From assembly GCA_010094045.1 (NCBI GenBank), contig ML986662.1, forward strand, positions 79,737 to 143,736: a DNA stretch of 64,000 nucleotides, written 5' to 3'. Under the pieces are notes generated by a model, which was not told the origin of the DNA, searched no databases, and worked only from the letters and a program-made list of their open reading frames with translations. Positions within the stretch are counted from its first letter, which is position 1; each line of letters starts with the position of its first letter. The stretch is from Lojkania enalia (taxonomy: Eukaryota > Ascomycota > Dothideomycetes > Pleosporales). Positions 11,501 through 22,177 of the stretch are shown in pieces. The translations under genes and the position numbers were made by a program.

Positions 11501-14400
11501 AGACATGGGAATGGAAAACTAAGAATGCCCTAAAATATTGAAGTGTCTGGAGTCAAACACTTGACAATAGTTGTCTAGAACAGTATATAGCACCAAGAAG
11601 AAGACTGTAGACACGGACTTCAAAAATCAAGGAGGGTAATTATGATGGTTGTCGCGCCTCCCTTGTCTATCTTGATATCACGCCTAGCTGCAACTAAAAG
11701 TCCGGTTATATTCAAGGTTTGCTTTGCGAACCAGTCGAGAGTGACTAAAGTTGAGCGAAATCTGCCTTTTCAAAGGTTAAAAAAAGAGATAGGAACCACT
11801 TATGACGGAATTCATTCGCAGAATGTTCAGAAAGTATATTTCCAGCCAGGCATCCGAACAATAACGCATACAATTATATGAATTCTGGATGAGGTGAACT
11901 TAGAAAGCGTGAGGACGACCATCAAAATAAAAGGCGATGTTAGAAGAAGTTAAAGCATCCCTCAGAAAGCCATCTTTGGAAGGGGACTTCAAAAGGTCTC
12001 TAACTTTCGAGCAAAAGCCCGAATTCTAAGGACTAAAAGCTGTTGACTTCACCTGCTATTTCGACCCCGAGACTGTCTGGAAACCACATTCTTTGTGTTG
12101 TCTGTCTGAGCCGGGGCTAGTACAAGCTACCCTACTTGGACACCCAATAGAGCTCTCTTTTTGAACTTATTACTTTGGACAAAAATTGGACTTGGAAGGC
12201 CAGCATGTCTTTTCGCTTTTGGAGAACTAAAAAGGGTTGCCCTGCGTTTTATAAAGATAAAGCGGGGACAAAAAGCAATACTGTACAAAATAAAAGATAG
12301 GTGCTCTCGTTGGATGACCTGAAGCCGATCCTCTAAGATTTGTTTCTTTAATTTTGTATAATCCCTGCTTCGTTATTACGAAGAGAAATTTTCAAAACTC
12401 GTGGAGAATAAGCTCCTGAATTAAATCATCATTACGACCAACGCTACTCTGGAATAAATTTAAAGTGGCGCCTTTTGTGCAGAATGGGGATACGAGCTCA
12501 GGGCAAAAACTATTGGAATTCAATACACACGGGACATTTCTGTTGCCACCTGAAACTATCGTTGAAATGGTAATATGCTCTGGAAGTAATAAAACGGCAT
12601 CTTCCCCCAGCATGGAGAGGGTAGCCTAGGAGTAAAAGCGTCGGAAGCGAAGAGACGCGGCCTATTCTTACGCCTGTCTTAACGGAGCCATCAAAGCCTA
12701 ACATGCAGCGGAGGTAACTTGTAAAATGCGTAACCCACAAATTATGAGACATCCCTCTATGTCCACCGTCCGTAAAGCGTTATTGAACCTTCGGATGAGC
12801 GCATCAACTTATCTCGCTTAATATCCAATTAAAAATAGTACAAAAGCATATATCCCTGGAATATGCGGAAGAGCGAGAGGACTAAAAAGATTTCGCGAGA
12901 ATATCTTATGGCAAAATTCCATTAATCCTCTTTTAAAACATCTATATAGATGACTACTCACTAATCATTCCCCTGAAAAGGAAATAGGAAGCATCCCGTG
13001 CTAAAGCGTGCTCAGCACGGCCCATATCTTCGCCAATCTGCGTGGAAGCTAAAAGAAATTAAGCAATCCGTCCATGTGGTACGAGTGACGAAATGAGAAT
13101 CGTAATGCACCATGGTATTTGCCTGGATTCATAAAAGAAGAGCTGGTGGAATATGGACTAAAAGATATCGCTAGGACCCTAAAAGGCTTGTTTGGGCGTG
13201 TTCACTGTTGAGGGAAAAAAGAAGAGTCAATATACTTTAAAAGGAATTAAAAAAATGCCTATGTCGCCAGCTCATGGTCCCTACTATAGCCTTTTCAATA
13301 GCAGAATGATTAAAAGAGGAGGCGCGGGCTTACAATGTCTTGTTTTCCGGCCAAAAAATTTGAAGAGTTTTCATCTCTCACACGGAGACTATCGGGGGGG
13401 ACTGAACGTGAAATCTGACCGAATTAATAGAATCTGTTAGCCTTCCATTTACATCATGGGATTAAATGCGGACCAAATCCGCACTTCTCGACTACCATGC
13501 ACTGTTCCTGAATCTTCCACGCAAAATTGAATGGTGCAGACGGCATGACTAGAAACGACTGGAGGACAAAAAGGAACTCACCCGAGCTAGCTTTGTAAAC
13601 ACGCAGTGGGTTGAATATGGCCTAAAACACCATGTGTTGGGGGATAATGCCCTGTTTCAGCGCTCTCTACTTAAAAACCTCGCATCTAAAATTTCCCGAC
13701 TGGATATAATTAAGCACTAAAATGGGCACTCACACCTTTCCATGACATCTATGGACCTTAGCATTTCAATACACCCAAAGGATGCGCTTCGAAAGCCAAA
13801 TGCTCCACTCGTCCAAACTACAAACAGCTACGCTTAAATTTAAATTGAAAAAAAGTGAAGACGATATTGCCCATGTGATCACGCGGCTACAAATGCTAGT
13901 GCTAGAGGAGCATGGCGCCACCGCACCTCCCTACCACTAGAGATTTGCACCAAGAACCTATGGATTCCAAATTCCCTCCCGTTTACAGACCTAGGGCCTT
14001 GTTTGTTACTGAAGTGGTCGACTCGTCATATATAATGAACCAAAAATCGCTCTGAGCCGATCGCAGGGTGAATTCGTGGACTGCAGAAAGCAGTTGAAAG
14101 TAACACCAACCTAAGTTACTTTACGCTGTCCTCGCAAATTGAAAGTTGGGATTAGATGGTCTCAAGGCCTCGTTGGTGCTTAACATGCGGAATTGGTCAT
14201 TTGAAATGAATGTATTGATGACGTGGCTGTTTACAAGGAAAGGCAAAAAGGAATTGTCTGCGAAATAGATGGAGTATGTATGAGCAATGGTGATAGGTAT
14301 TAGCGAATGGTGATGAATGGCATTAAAAGGAATTAAGCAGTGGTGCAATTCTGTAGTAAATGAAGTTACATATATTGGTAAGATGTGAGAATCCAAAAAT
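8581..14400 (+). other. 5.8 kb gene-free block with strand-biased CTAAAA hexamers
   Basis: There is no gene here that I can support. The + strand carries CTAAAA at 9090, 10182, 10749, 10797, 11242, 11487, 11530, 11694, 12033, 12227, 12892, 13049, 13158, 13179, 13622, 13686 and 13717 (17 by eye), many as GACTAAAA or AACTAAAA, while I found no reverse complement TTTTAG. A-runs in general outnumber T-runs. CpA and TpG are present, so this is not the RIP pattern seen at the right of the window. Open frames here (for example 13192-13440 +) are short and featureless. Confidence 0.5.
10103..10128. repeat. Perfect 11-bp inverted repeat with 4-base loop
   Basis: CCTATATCCAA, loop AATA, then TTGGATATAGG: both arms match over all 11 bases. 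It stands alone in gene-free DNA with no flanking duplication noticed. It could be a hairpin in a transcript or a short transposon end; no function is inferred. Confidence 0.6.
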
Positions 14401-14501
14401 CCATGAATCTCCCTTACGCCTCGCTATGCCTGCCAGGGTATCAAAAACCATTCGTCAAAGAATAAATAAGAGTGAAGAATAATGACACCGCATCGAGCCA
14501 T

Positions 14502-15419
14502 CTAAAACCAAGACAGACTCCATAGAGCAGGCAAATTTGGCCACCGCTCTTGCCAGGCTGCCAGTATCTCTGGTACTTTTTCATCAAAGCCTTCCCTTGC
14601 TGCACCGCCGCCACTCTGCCACCCACCATCGCCGTGAAGCTCTCGCTCCTTGCCGGCTGCCTCGTTCAGGCTCAGTGCCAAGTCGAGAATCGCCTTCCCG
14701 CCTACTAGCGCCTCTTCGTGGTTATCACGAATATCAACGTTGAAGACATGTACCGGCCTGTTCAACTTACCCCCCTTGTTGTGCAAGTCATCGAGCACAG
14801 CGTCAAAGCATCGCTCCTCGCATGTGATAACGACATCCACGACACCAGCCTCCGTACCCTGAGCGCCTTGATCCTCTGCGTGGTCCAACCTCGGTTTTCC
14901 TGGTATCCAGTCCTGGAATCGCTCAGGATAGCCCTTGATACTCAGATTCCGAGACAGCATGTTGAGTAGGCCATTCTGCGTGTATAGCTGGGTGTTCTGC
15001 TGGGCGAGTTCATTGTGGATGGCGCGGTAGGTGGTGCTATTGAAGTGGTAAACGTTGGGTTGATTGATGGTGGGACCGGGCAGGCGGACGAGGGAGCCGG
15101 TGCCAAAGGAGACTGTTGGGAGGTGAGCGGAGGCAAGCTGGAGGTGGGCTTCCATAGACCTATATTGGTTAGCTGTTGGAAGCAATTGAATGGAGGAAAG
15201 CCGTTAAGTATACCGATTCTGGTTGCTTGCGCAGACAGTACAGAACTTCAGCTTGAACTTGCTGTCGTCAACGACGCTCTGCCGGTCGGGGGCGTCGCTT
15301 GCGCCGTCCATGCCCATTGTGCTGGCCGGGGGCTCCATTGGCGGGGGTGGGGGAGGTGGAGGGACGGCAACGGGTTTCTGCTGCTGAGCACGCGACTTCA
15401 GCCGCGGGTCGCCCGTCAT
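14502..15419 (-). CDS. SSU72: RNA polymerase II CTD phosphatase SSU72
   Basis: Two exons, complement join(14502..15159, 15214..15419), 287 residues; the 54-bp intron has GT..AG ends and a GCTAACC branch site. SSU72 removes phosphate from Ser5 and Ser7 of the RNA polymerase II C-terminal domain and works in the cleavage/polyadenylation complex in the nucleus. The phosphatase loop CX5R is Cys63-A-S-N-Q-N-Arg69 followed by SMEAH, split by the intron within the Arg codon. Other family blocks are [14 protein letters not shown] (85-98), PNVYHF, LYTQNG (128-132), VVITCEER (178-185) and [14 protein letters not shown] (206-219), whose aspartates include the general acid. The C-terminal end [17 protein letters not shown] matches filamentous-fungal SSU72. 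An N-terminal extension carries eight prolines (20-27). The ATG at 15419 is the first that keeps the frame. The gene looks intact and ends about 100 bp from the gene-free CTAAAA block. Confidence 0.95.
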
Positions 15420-16124
15420 GATGAAGATGCGGATATGGCTCGACGGGGAACGGAGAGTGCGGTGGAATTGACGAAGATGCTACACTTTGCGACGGCCCCG
15501 CGGGTCTCACAATAGAGAAGCTGCAAATTCTTCACACGTCAGTTAAATAAGGCTTTGCAGGTGAGGCAGACGGCAGGGCAGTGGCAGGACGAGTATCAGA
15601 ATTTTCAGTGCGTAATATTGTGAGTCCTCAGGAGTCATAGGACAGCTCCAATAAAGGTGTTCATCATCTCGCATGGTGCAAGAAGCATGGCTTGGATAAC
15701 GGTTGGCGATACAGACTTACTCGGTAGTGGGGGAATGAGCTATTATCTTGGACTGTCTCAGAATGGAACTGTGAGAGACTTGGTCACCCGACCGGCGATG
15801 ATACCGGGTATATTGGCGATTGTGGGAAGACAAAGGAGAGGCGGTATGGAAAGTAGCGTTCGTGGAGTTGGAGCTGGAATGCCGCCGGGTGCAATGGTGA
15901 GTTGTAGTTTGCGATTACTAATTCCCGCTGGGAAAGATTACGCTGTATGGGGATTAGCGGCAGATCTGGGGAGGCTCAACCTCGACTCCGAGGCTCCCAG
16001 GTTGTTATCGAGATGAGGTGGATGGATGGGCCGATCGCCGTGCTCCTGGAACAACATGACGACGCTGCAGCTGCATCTGTTTCGCTGGCGGCCGCATTAT
16101 TTCCTGTTCCTGGCGAGCTTGGGC

Positions 16125-16157
16125 GCATAGCATGGGCATAGCATGGGCATAGCATGG
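16125..16157. repeat. Tandem repeat, 11 bp x 3
   Basis: GCATAGCATGG occurs three times in exact tandem in the spacer between the two divergent genes. The unit length is not a multiple of three and no reading frame crosses it. Confidence 0.85.
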
Positions 16158-16870
16158 CAATTATTATCGATGTACTTGAGTTCTTACGTACACGCCAGAG
16201 ATGAGATGAAAGGCTCGATGGATGGGTGTTGTGCCGCGTGCGCTGTCTCGGCTCGCCCTGCCAGCAATCCCCAGCCCAAAGCTTGTCGAGCCCGATGAGA
16301 AGCTCGACTCGGCGACAGTACTGCGATACTGGTACTTGGACCCGCGGAGACCTGGTGCCACCCATATCGCATATATCGTGATGCCCTTCTAGACTCACAT
16401 TATTCCGGTATGATTAATATTTAGTAGTAGCGTCCACGCTGACCGTCCAACTCACCGCCCACGCCCCCGTAACTCGTCTCGACCACCACTGCTACTGGCG
16501 GACGCGGGGCGGGCGCAGACAGGCAAGGGCCTTTTGCGTTAGCTTGTTTCATCCGCTGGTGGTGAGCACGGCTAGCGGCCAAAGCCTCTTTTTGGGCCGG
16601 CGACTGAGTCTGTATTATTACGCTGAACAGGTCCTTATCCTCGGTATATACACAGCAGTAGATGTATCCATCGCGCAGCAGAGGACACAGGTATTGGCTT
16701 CAGTTGTGAGCGTCGCCAGAGGCTGCTTGCGCGGAACAGGTCGTGGAAATCTGAAACGTCCAATCGGGGTCTAGCACAGTGCGGCCCTCAGAGATAAAAA
16801 TAGCCATCGCAGGCCCAGCAGGTCCAGTGAGCCCAGCCAGCACTACAAGCACGCGCCTCCAACAAACCGA

Positions 16871-16890
16871 ACCGCACCGCACCGCACCGC
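16871..16890. repeat. Tandem repeat, ACCGC x 4
   Basis: Four exact copies of ACCGC lie in the C-rich upstream region of the SH3 gene, followed by imperfect ACC/CCA runs. Confidence 0.8.
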
Positions 16891-17003
16891 AACCACCACC
16901 GCCATCCACGCCGGCACCCGCTTGAGGTATCGACGGCGCCCAGCGCAGACCACCGCCACCACCCCCCCAACACCTCACCGCAATTATTAGCTACGCGTAT
17001 TGT

Positions 17004-17040
17004 CGACGACGACGACGACGACGACGACGACAACGACGAC
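17004..17040. repeat. CGA trinucleotide microsatellite
   Basis: Nine perfect CGA units (17004-17030) are followed by CAACGACGAC. It lies in the probable leader of the SH3 gene, about 0.7 kb before its ATG, so it is likely non-coding and length-variable. Confidence 0.85.
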
Positions 17041-17752
17041 AACCCTCCTTTCGCCTCTCTCGCTCTGCGACTGCTGCTGCACTGCGACTGCGACTGCACC
17101 TGCGCCTGCGCCTGCGCTCCATTGGCGCTGCGTCGGCCGCTCCTTCTTCCTCGGGACGTTCACTACTACTACTGGGTAAGTGTTTAGCGCCAGGGCTGCT
17201 CCCTACATACTCCTCGCCCCCCGGCGAGCGCTTCTCCAACCGCCTCACTGGCCCAACAACCACCTCCCTTGGGATATCTCCATCCTGTACGCTGCCTCCT
17301 GCCAATAATCGCCGCACCCATTGCCCTCGCTCGACGCCGACCGCGCAGCTTCTGGGAACCCCTCAAGCGCCGCCTTGGGCCCATTGGCCCCCCCCTAGAC
17401 CGAAGGAAACATCCCCTCCGAAAATCCTCGCATCAGAGCCCAGCCCGCCATATCGCACCGCTCCCGAGCCGCCCGCCAGGTACCGTTCAGCTGTGATTCG
17501 GGAGACAAGTGGTCACGACGCCATCGCCCTTTGCGCCGGTCTCCCTCGAGTGCGTTCCTGCGTCCCTCGATGAACTGGTTGTCCGCGCGACGGCTGCACT
17601 GCATCTCACCTCACCTCACCTACTACATTCATCTCGCGCGCGGCCTGCTGCAGCCCTGTTGGCGCTCGTCACCTCGCTGCTCCCTTAAACGCCGTCAACC
17701 ACCCGTCCATTGCTGACCAAGTAGTCGCTTGTCTTTAGAAATATCCTCTCGC

Positions 17753-19315
17753 ATGACCGACCCCGGCCCCCCCATCGATCAACCCCAAGACCCTCGACGG
17801 TTGGAGGATATAGCCGAGGGAGAGGCTCTCCAAGGGCGCCAGAGACACTCAAATATGGCTGCCGATGTGCTGTCGCCCCGAAGCGATCCTGGCAACCTCT
17901 CGTCGCCGAATGCGAACCGCACCTCGCTCCCTCCGCTGGTCACGTCCCCACCGTCCAAGGCGAAATTGGAGCGAGCCAGCTCATATGCGAACAAACGTTT
18001 GTCCACCTTCTCCATGAAGTCAGACGTGCAATCGGTACGCTCACGACCTCAGTCGACTGCCTTCCCCATTTTCCACTCGAGCCTCCCATACACTCTGGTG
18101 CGCGACTTTGCTTACGGCCCCCTTCATCCCCTCTTCTACGGGCCTCTCCCCGAACAACCCTCTGCCATCTCCACACCCGCAAGCGAGGTCGGCAGGCGAC
18201 TGTCAGATCCTCCGCCGGTAGCCTGGCACAATGATCGGGGAGGATGGTCGGCCGGCGCCTGGGATCCGGGGGAGCAACTTCCCCAGACTGCTTACGGAGA
18301 CGGTCCGCCGTGGAGCGAGGATGAGGACATCCACAGCCCGGTAGTCACGAGTCATGCACGGCACAAGAAGCACAAGTCGAACGTTGTCGACTTTGACCAC
18401 ACACGCGGGCGGCGAGGCTACCCAGAGGAGCACAGGCGGGGCTCATACTCGGGCACAAATGGCGATGGCAGTCAGATATATTACGTCAGCGAGGTGAACG
18501 AGGCAGCCAATGGCCCTGGCGGCGAGTATATCACCTACCCGCCTTCGCAGATCCGCACGAGCTCAGCGCTCGATGTACCCGAAGACGAATCACGGCGGGA
18601 TTCGCACTTTGCGACTACCCTCCCACAGCGTGCATACGAGATTGTTGAAGGCCCGCCATACGACTCGGACGAAGAAATGTCGGAGCCCGAGGACTTCCCA
18701 TACGACGAGAGCCGCTTCTCCAAGGATTACCAATTCACCATTGCCTCGCCCGAGGAGGAGATGCATGGCAAGGCGGTGGCTCTGTTCGACTTCGCCCGGG
18801 AAAACGACAATGAATTGCCGCTGGTGGAAGGGCAGGTAATACTCGTGTCGTACCGACACGGCCAGGGATGGCTCGTCGCACAGGACCCGAAGACCGGAGA
18901 GAGCGGGCTGGTGCCGGAAGAATACGTCCGCCTGCTGCGCGACATCGAAGGCGGATGGAATGGCCTCATGAATGGCACTATTAGCCAGGAAGCTGCAACT
19001 GGAAATCCCCACGAAGGTCTTCTATCACCTGTCTCCGCTGGACCCGAGGCCAAGACTCCGACCCAGGCCGATCATCGCACCTATACGCCTGTCATCTCCA
19101 CCTTCTCCACCAGCACCAAGGACCTCGAACCGTATCCCAAGGATATGCTCGGCACGCCGACGAATACTGAGAGCACGGGATTTCCGAAGCCAAGGGATAC
19201 GAGCAAAGAGAGGAAGGATGATGTGGGAGGGAAGGCTGAGGTGTGGCCGATGGAGGGCGTCGAGGCGAGCCCCGAACCGTCCCAGCTACTGCAGAGCCAA
19301 GACACGCGGTCATGA
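17753..19315 (+). CDS. Nbp2-like SH3 domain protein
   Basis: Intronless, 520 residues. In yeasts Nbp2/Skb5 is an SH3 adaptor that brings phosphatase Ptc1 to MAP-kinase kinases and damps the HOG and cell-wall pathways; an equivalent role is inferred here. The single SH3 domain is at about 338-396 with its usual landmarks: ALFDFARENDNELPLVEG, then GQGWLVA, then SGLVPEEYVRLL. Directly after it comes RDIEGGWNGLMN, which is characteristic of the filamentous-fungal orthologues. The rest is low-complexity and Ser/Pro-rich, with a conserved-looking block around SSLPYTLVRDFAYGPLHPLFYGP (109-131) and an acidic stretch (DSDEEMSEPEDFPYDE) before the SH3. The frame is open 8 codons further 5' but only from TTG, so the ATG at 17753 is used. 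The gene looks intact. Confidence 0.85.
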   Translation: MTDPGPPIDQPQDPRRLEDIAEGEALQGRQRHSNMAADVLSPRSDPGNLSSPNANRTSLPPLVTSPPSKAKLERASSYANKRLSTFSMKSDVQSVRSRPQSTAFPIFHSSLPYTLVRDFAYGPLHPLFYGPLPEQPSAISTPASEVGRRLSDPPPVAWHNDRGGWSAGAWDPGEQLPQTAYGDGPPWSEDEDIHSPVVTSHARHKKHKSNVVDFDHTRGRRGYPEEHRRGSYSGTNGDGSQIYYVSEVNEAANGPGGEYITYPPSQIRTSSALDVPEDESRRDSHFATTLPQRAYEIVEGPPYDSDEEMSEPEDFPYDESRFSKDYQFTIASPEEEMHGKAVALFDFARENDNELPLVEGQVILVSYRHGQGWLVAQDPKTGESGLVPEEYVRLLRDIEGGWNGLMNGTISQEAATGNPHEGLLSPVSAGPEAKTPTQADHRTYTPVISTFSTSTKDLEPYPKDMLGTPTNTESTGFPKPRDTSKERKDDVGGKAEVWPMEGVEASPEPSQLLQSQDTRS

Positions 19316-22177
19316 TGGGCCTCGAAAACTCCCAATTCTCCACATACCTATTCCATGATTGGATACCCTTCTTCGACTCGCCCGTTCAGTCGCCATCATC
19401 TCCTCGGCGACGTAGAGTCACACTTCAGTACCGCAGCCTAATGAGGCTGGATTGGGCCGGATACCAATTTTTATTTTCTCTTTTCGTGACATTCGCTTCT
19501 TTGCATGTTTTACTGATAATCTTTTTTTGCATTGCGAGGTGTAATGCTTGCAGCTCACTCATGATTAGTTATGATGACGCCGAGGATGAGACAAGATTTG
19601 GGCTGGGCAGAGGCGAATGACATGTGTGGATTTCGGGTCGCAGGCGGGAGGCGGACGAAGAAGGCGTATTCTGAGGGCATGAGTTGGTTGCTATGTATCG
19701 GGCTCGAGGCCCCCAAGTGTATGACTCGTGATTCGGCATGAAGAAGGAAGAAGATCAAACATGCAAGGCGAATGATACGCCTGATGAAAAAATAGGCTCG
19801 GTTAATGTGCGGAACCTTGTAGTTGTACGTCTTTTTCATGTGAGAGCTGGATGGCTGCATGGGTGGCATGATATGCATGGCATGATAGGGTCTGAGGCAA
19901 CGGCCTAGCAAGCACTCGGGCCTGGGCTTAGGAGGCTTTCTGGTAGCAATGATAATGGGTTGATGTGTAGTTTGCAATCTTTTGCTCGGTCCGGTCCCCA
20001 GTGAAGCGAGAAACTCAATGTTAAGACGATATGTCAGAGTAGGACGTCGTTTCACAACAATGATTAAATAGCATCTCTACTTGCTATAGGCATGCACAGG
20101 ATATAAGCGGGAGTCTGAAAGGGGGATTCACTGGAAAAGGAAAGGGGAAGGTTGGGTATATAATCGCTTCTCAAGCCGTGTTCCCATTTTCTTTTTTCTT
20201 CCTACATTGTGTAGCCTTCGTGAGATGCTTAAACGGACAACGGTAACGACACATGCTGACCAAAAGATGCGCTGCCGCCCGATTCGATGAAGTTAGGGAG
20301 TATCCGAGTGTTATGAGTGGGTATGGGAGAATGAGGATGATGAGGGAGTTTATGTGGAAGTTAAAATTACACTCGAAATAAAAAGTACTAGAACGCCTAC
20401 ATAATTTGGGGGGAGGGGTTAAAGGGTAGTGATGGAAATTTCCATTGGGGGACCTAGGGGATAGTACGAGTATCGGGACTAAAATTTCAATGTCAAAGAG
20501 TGTATGGGGGGGCTGTAAAGAGTGTATTTATCTTGGGAAAGTATTGTATATGTATAAAACTGCTCGCCTCACTCTTCTGCCTTCCTCTTTCTTTCTACAT
20601 GTATTTGGGTTTCGGGTAACTAAAAACGGCAGTTCAACCTGTCCATGTTGCGCGGGAAATGGTCGTATTTACCATAGATTGGCTTAAAATGCGCGGACGT
20701 GTGGAAACAATGGCATACTAAAAATGCAGGCCATAGATATTGATTGATAGTTAGAAGTGCAAGGAATGAATCGCCATGGAGGACCTAGAAATGCGCGATC
20801 ATGTTGAAGGGGGTAGATCTAGAACTATGACGCAATAGGTATGGACATATATCGACTTCAATCCTCTTTTTTCTCTCCCTCCTACTCCACACTACAGCGA
20901 TTTGGCCTTCTGGATAGCTAGAACGAACTTCATTAAGAGTGTACGGAGAGTAGAAATTGACATCTAGCATGCTATGTGGCGTTTTAAAAAAAGCTATGTA
21001 AGATAGTGGGCGGCGAAAAATGATGGACTGCGATGAAATCGCCAACGTGCTGCAGGACGGGAGACTAAAAGATTGCGATGGGAAGTGCATGCGAGTAGAC
21101 TGGATCGATATCGATCAGTGGATGGACGAGTATTCAAAAGCCCCTTCGTCATGTAGGTCGGGGTTCTTTCTATTTCTATCCGGACTTGGGTTTTCTAAGC
21201 AACTGAAAATGAGTGGCCCGATATAGCATGGAGAGTTGAAAAGCGCCAACTTTCGCATGTGGTGCGTTAAAACTTGCGACAAGTAGATTTCATGGGCAGC
21301 TATATGAGTAGAAGAAGAAAAATATGGAGGGACTACAAATCGCAGTCTGTCCCAAATAGGAGAAGCGGTGTAGATGGTATTACATCTCAACATGGCAAGT
21401 TTCTGGGCAATGTCTGAAATAGACAATCGTGCAACTGTAGAGGGCTTAAATTTCTGCTATATAAGTCGCATTATATTTGCTCTACAAAAGAGACTAAGTG
21501 AAAATACAAGTGGAATGAAAGTTTGTCTACATATGAAGTAAAAAGCGCTGATCTCAGCAATCTTCTGCATTTTTCTAAACCGTTAGCACACACGAACCAA
21601 TGGGGACTAAAATATTTCTTAGCTATGTGATATGGAGACGGGAAAGTGGGCATCAGAATAGGATAAACAAAATTCGCTCCTCTCGTATAGAACATAGGAA
21701 AGGACTTGAGCGTTTCGCTGTTGTATGTTTCAGCACGAAATAAATAGGGTGCTTCGGGCTTAGGGACAAGGCCTAAAATACCATCGACTTCCAAATTATG
21801 GTCGTCCGCAAGCGATTACAGGAGAGCGCAATGGCTGAATAAAATGTTAAAAGTTGTTGTTAAATACATTAGGGTTGCTGGTTCTATTCTAAGTTCAGAT
21901 GCTTTGGAGACTGGCACATTTGAGATCTTAGCGAATGGTGTAAAGAATACTCTAGGTAGGAGATGTGCGGAATTTGAGATACTGATCGAAAGAAGTATGC
22001 AAGGTGAGAAGTAGCAGAAGTTGAGTAGCTAGTGAAAATCACATGACCGCCTCAGGCATGGAAAACTTCGCGTGAGGAAGAGAGGAGGCATAGATCTAGC
22101 CTAACTTTCTCTTTCATATAAACGTCGATTTTGTCTTTCCGGGAATAGAGACATATATAAAAGGGGCTGAATGTGAA
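19316..22177. other. Gene-free stretch with a second CTAAAA-biased block
   Basis: The 3' flank of the SH3 gene is followed by non-coding DNA. A 166-codon minus frame at 19555-20055 has no domain and sits in the likely 3' untranslated region. From about 20.4 to 21.8 kb the + strand again shows CTAAAA (20479, 20620, 20718, 21065, 21607, 21773) with no TTTTAG noticed, like the 8.6-14.4 kb block. Confidence 0.45.

Larger units (their letters stand above)
15420..17752. promoter_or_regulatory. Divergent promoter region between SSU72 and the SH3 gene
   Basis: This 2.3 kb spacer separates two genes read away from each other, so it must hold both promoters and the long leader of the SH3 gene. From about 16.4 kb on it is GC- and C-rich with several short tandem repeats. 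A GTAAGT at about 17175 could be the donor of a 5'-leader intron, but I cannot place the acceptor. Long frames here, for example 15657-16016 (+), lack coding features. Confidence 0.5.

Noticed and set aside
13192..13440. 82-codon plus frame in the CTAAAA block
   Set aside because: It starts from a non-ATG codon, is Lys-rich because of A-runs, and shows no domain.
14121..14396. 91-codon minus frame just downstream of SSU72
   Set aside because: His/Ile-rich with no domain, probably the SSU72 3' flank.
15657..16016. 119-codon plus frame between SSU72 and the SH3 gene
   Set aside because: Gly-rich reading typical of chance frames in GC-rich promoter DNA; no motif and no conserved neighbours.
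19555..20055. 166-codon open frame on the minus strand
   Set aside because: It lies in the probable 3' untranslated region of the SH3 gene, has no domain or compositional sign of coding, and no plausible promoter or introns.
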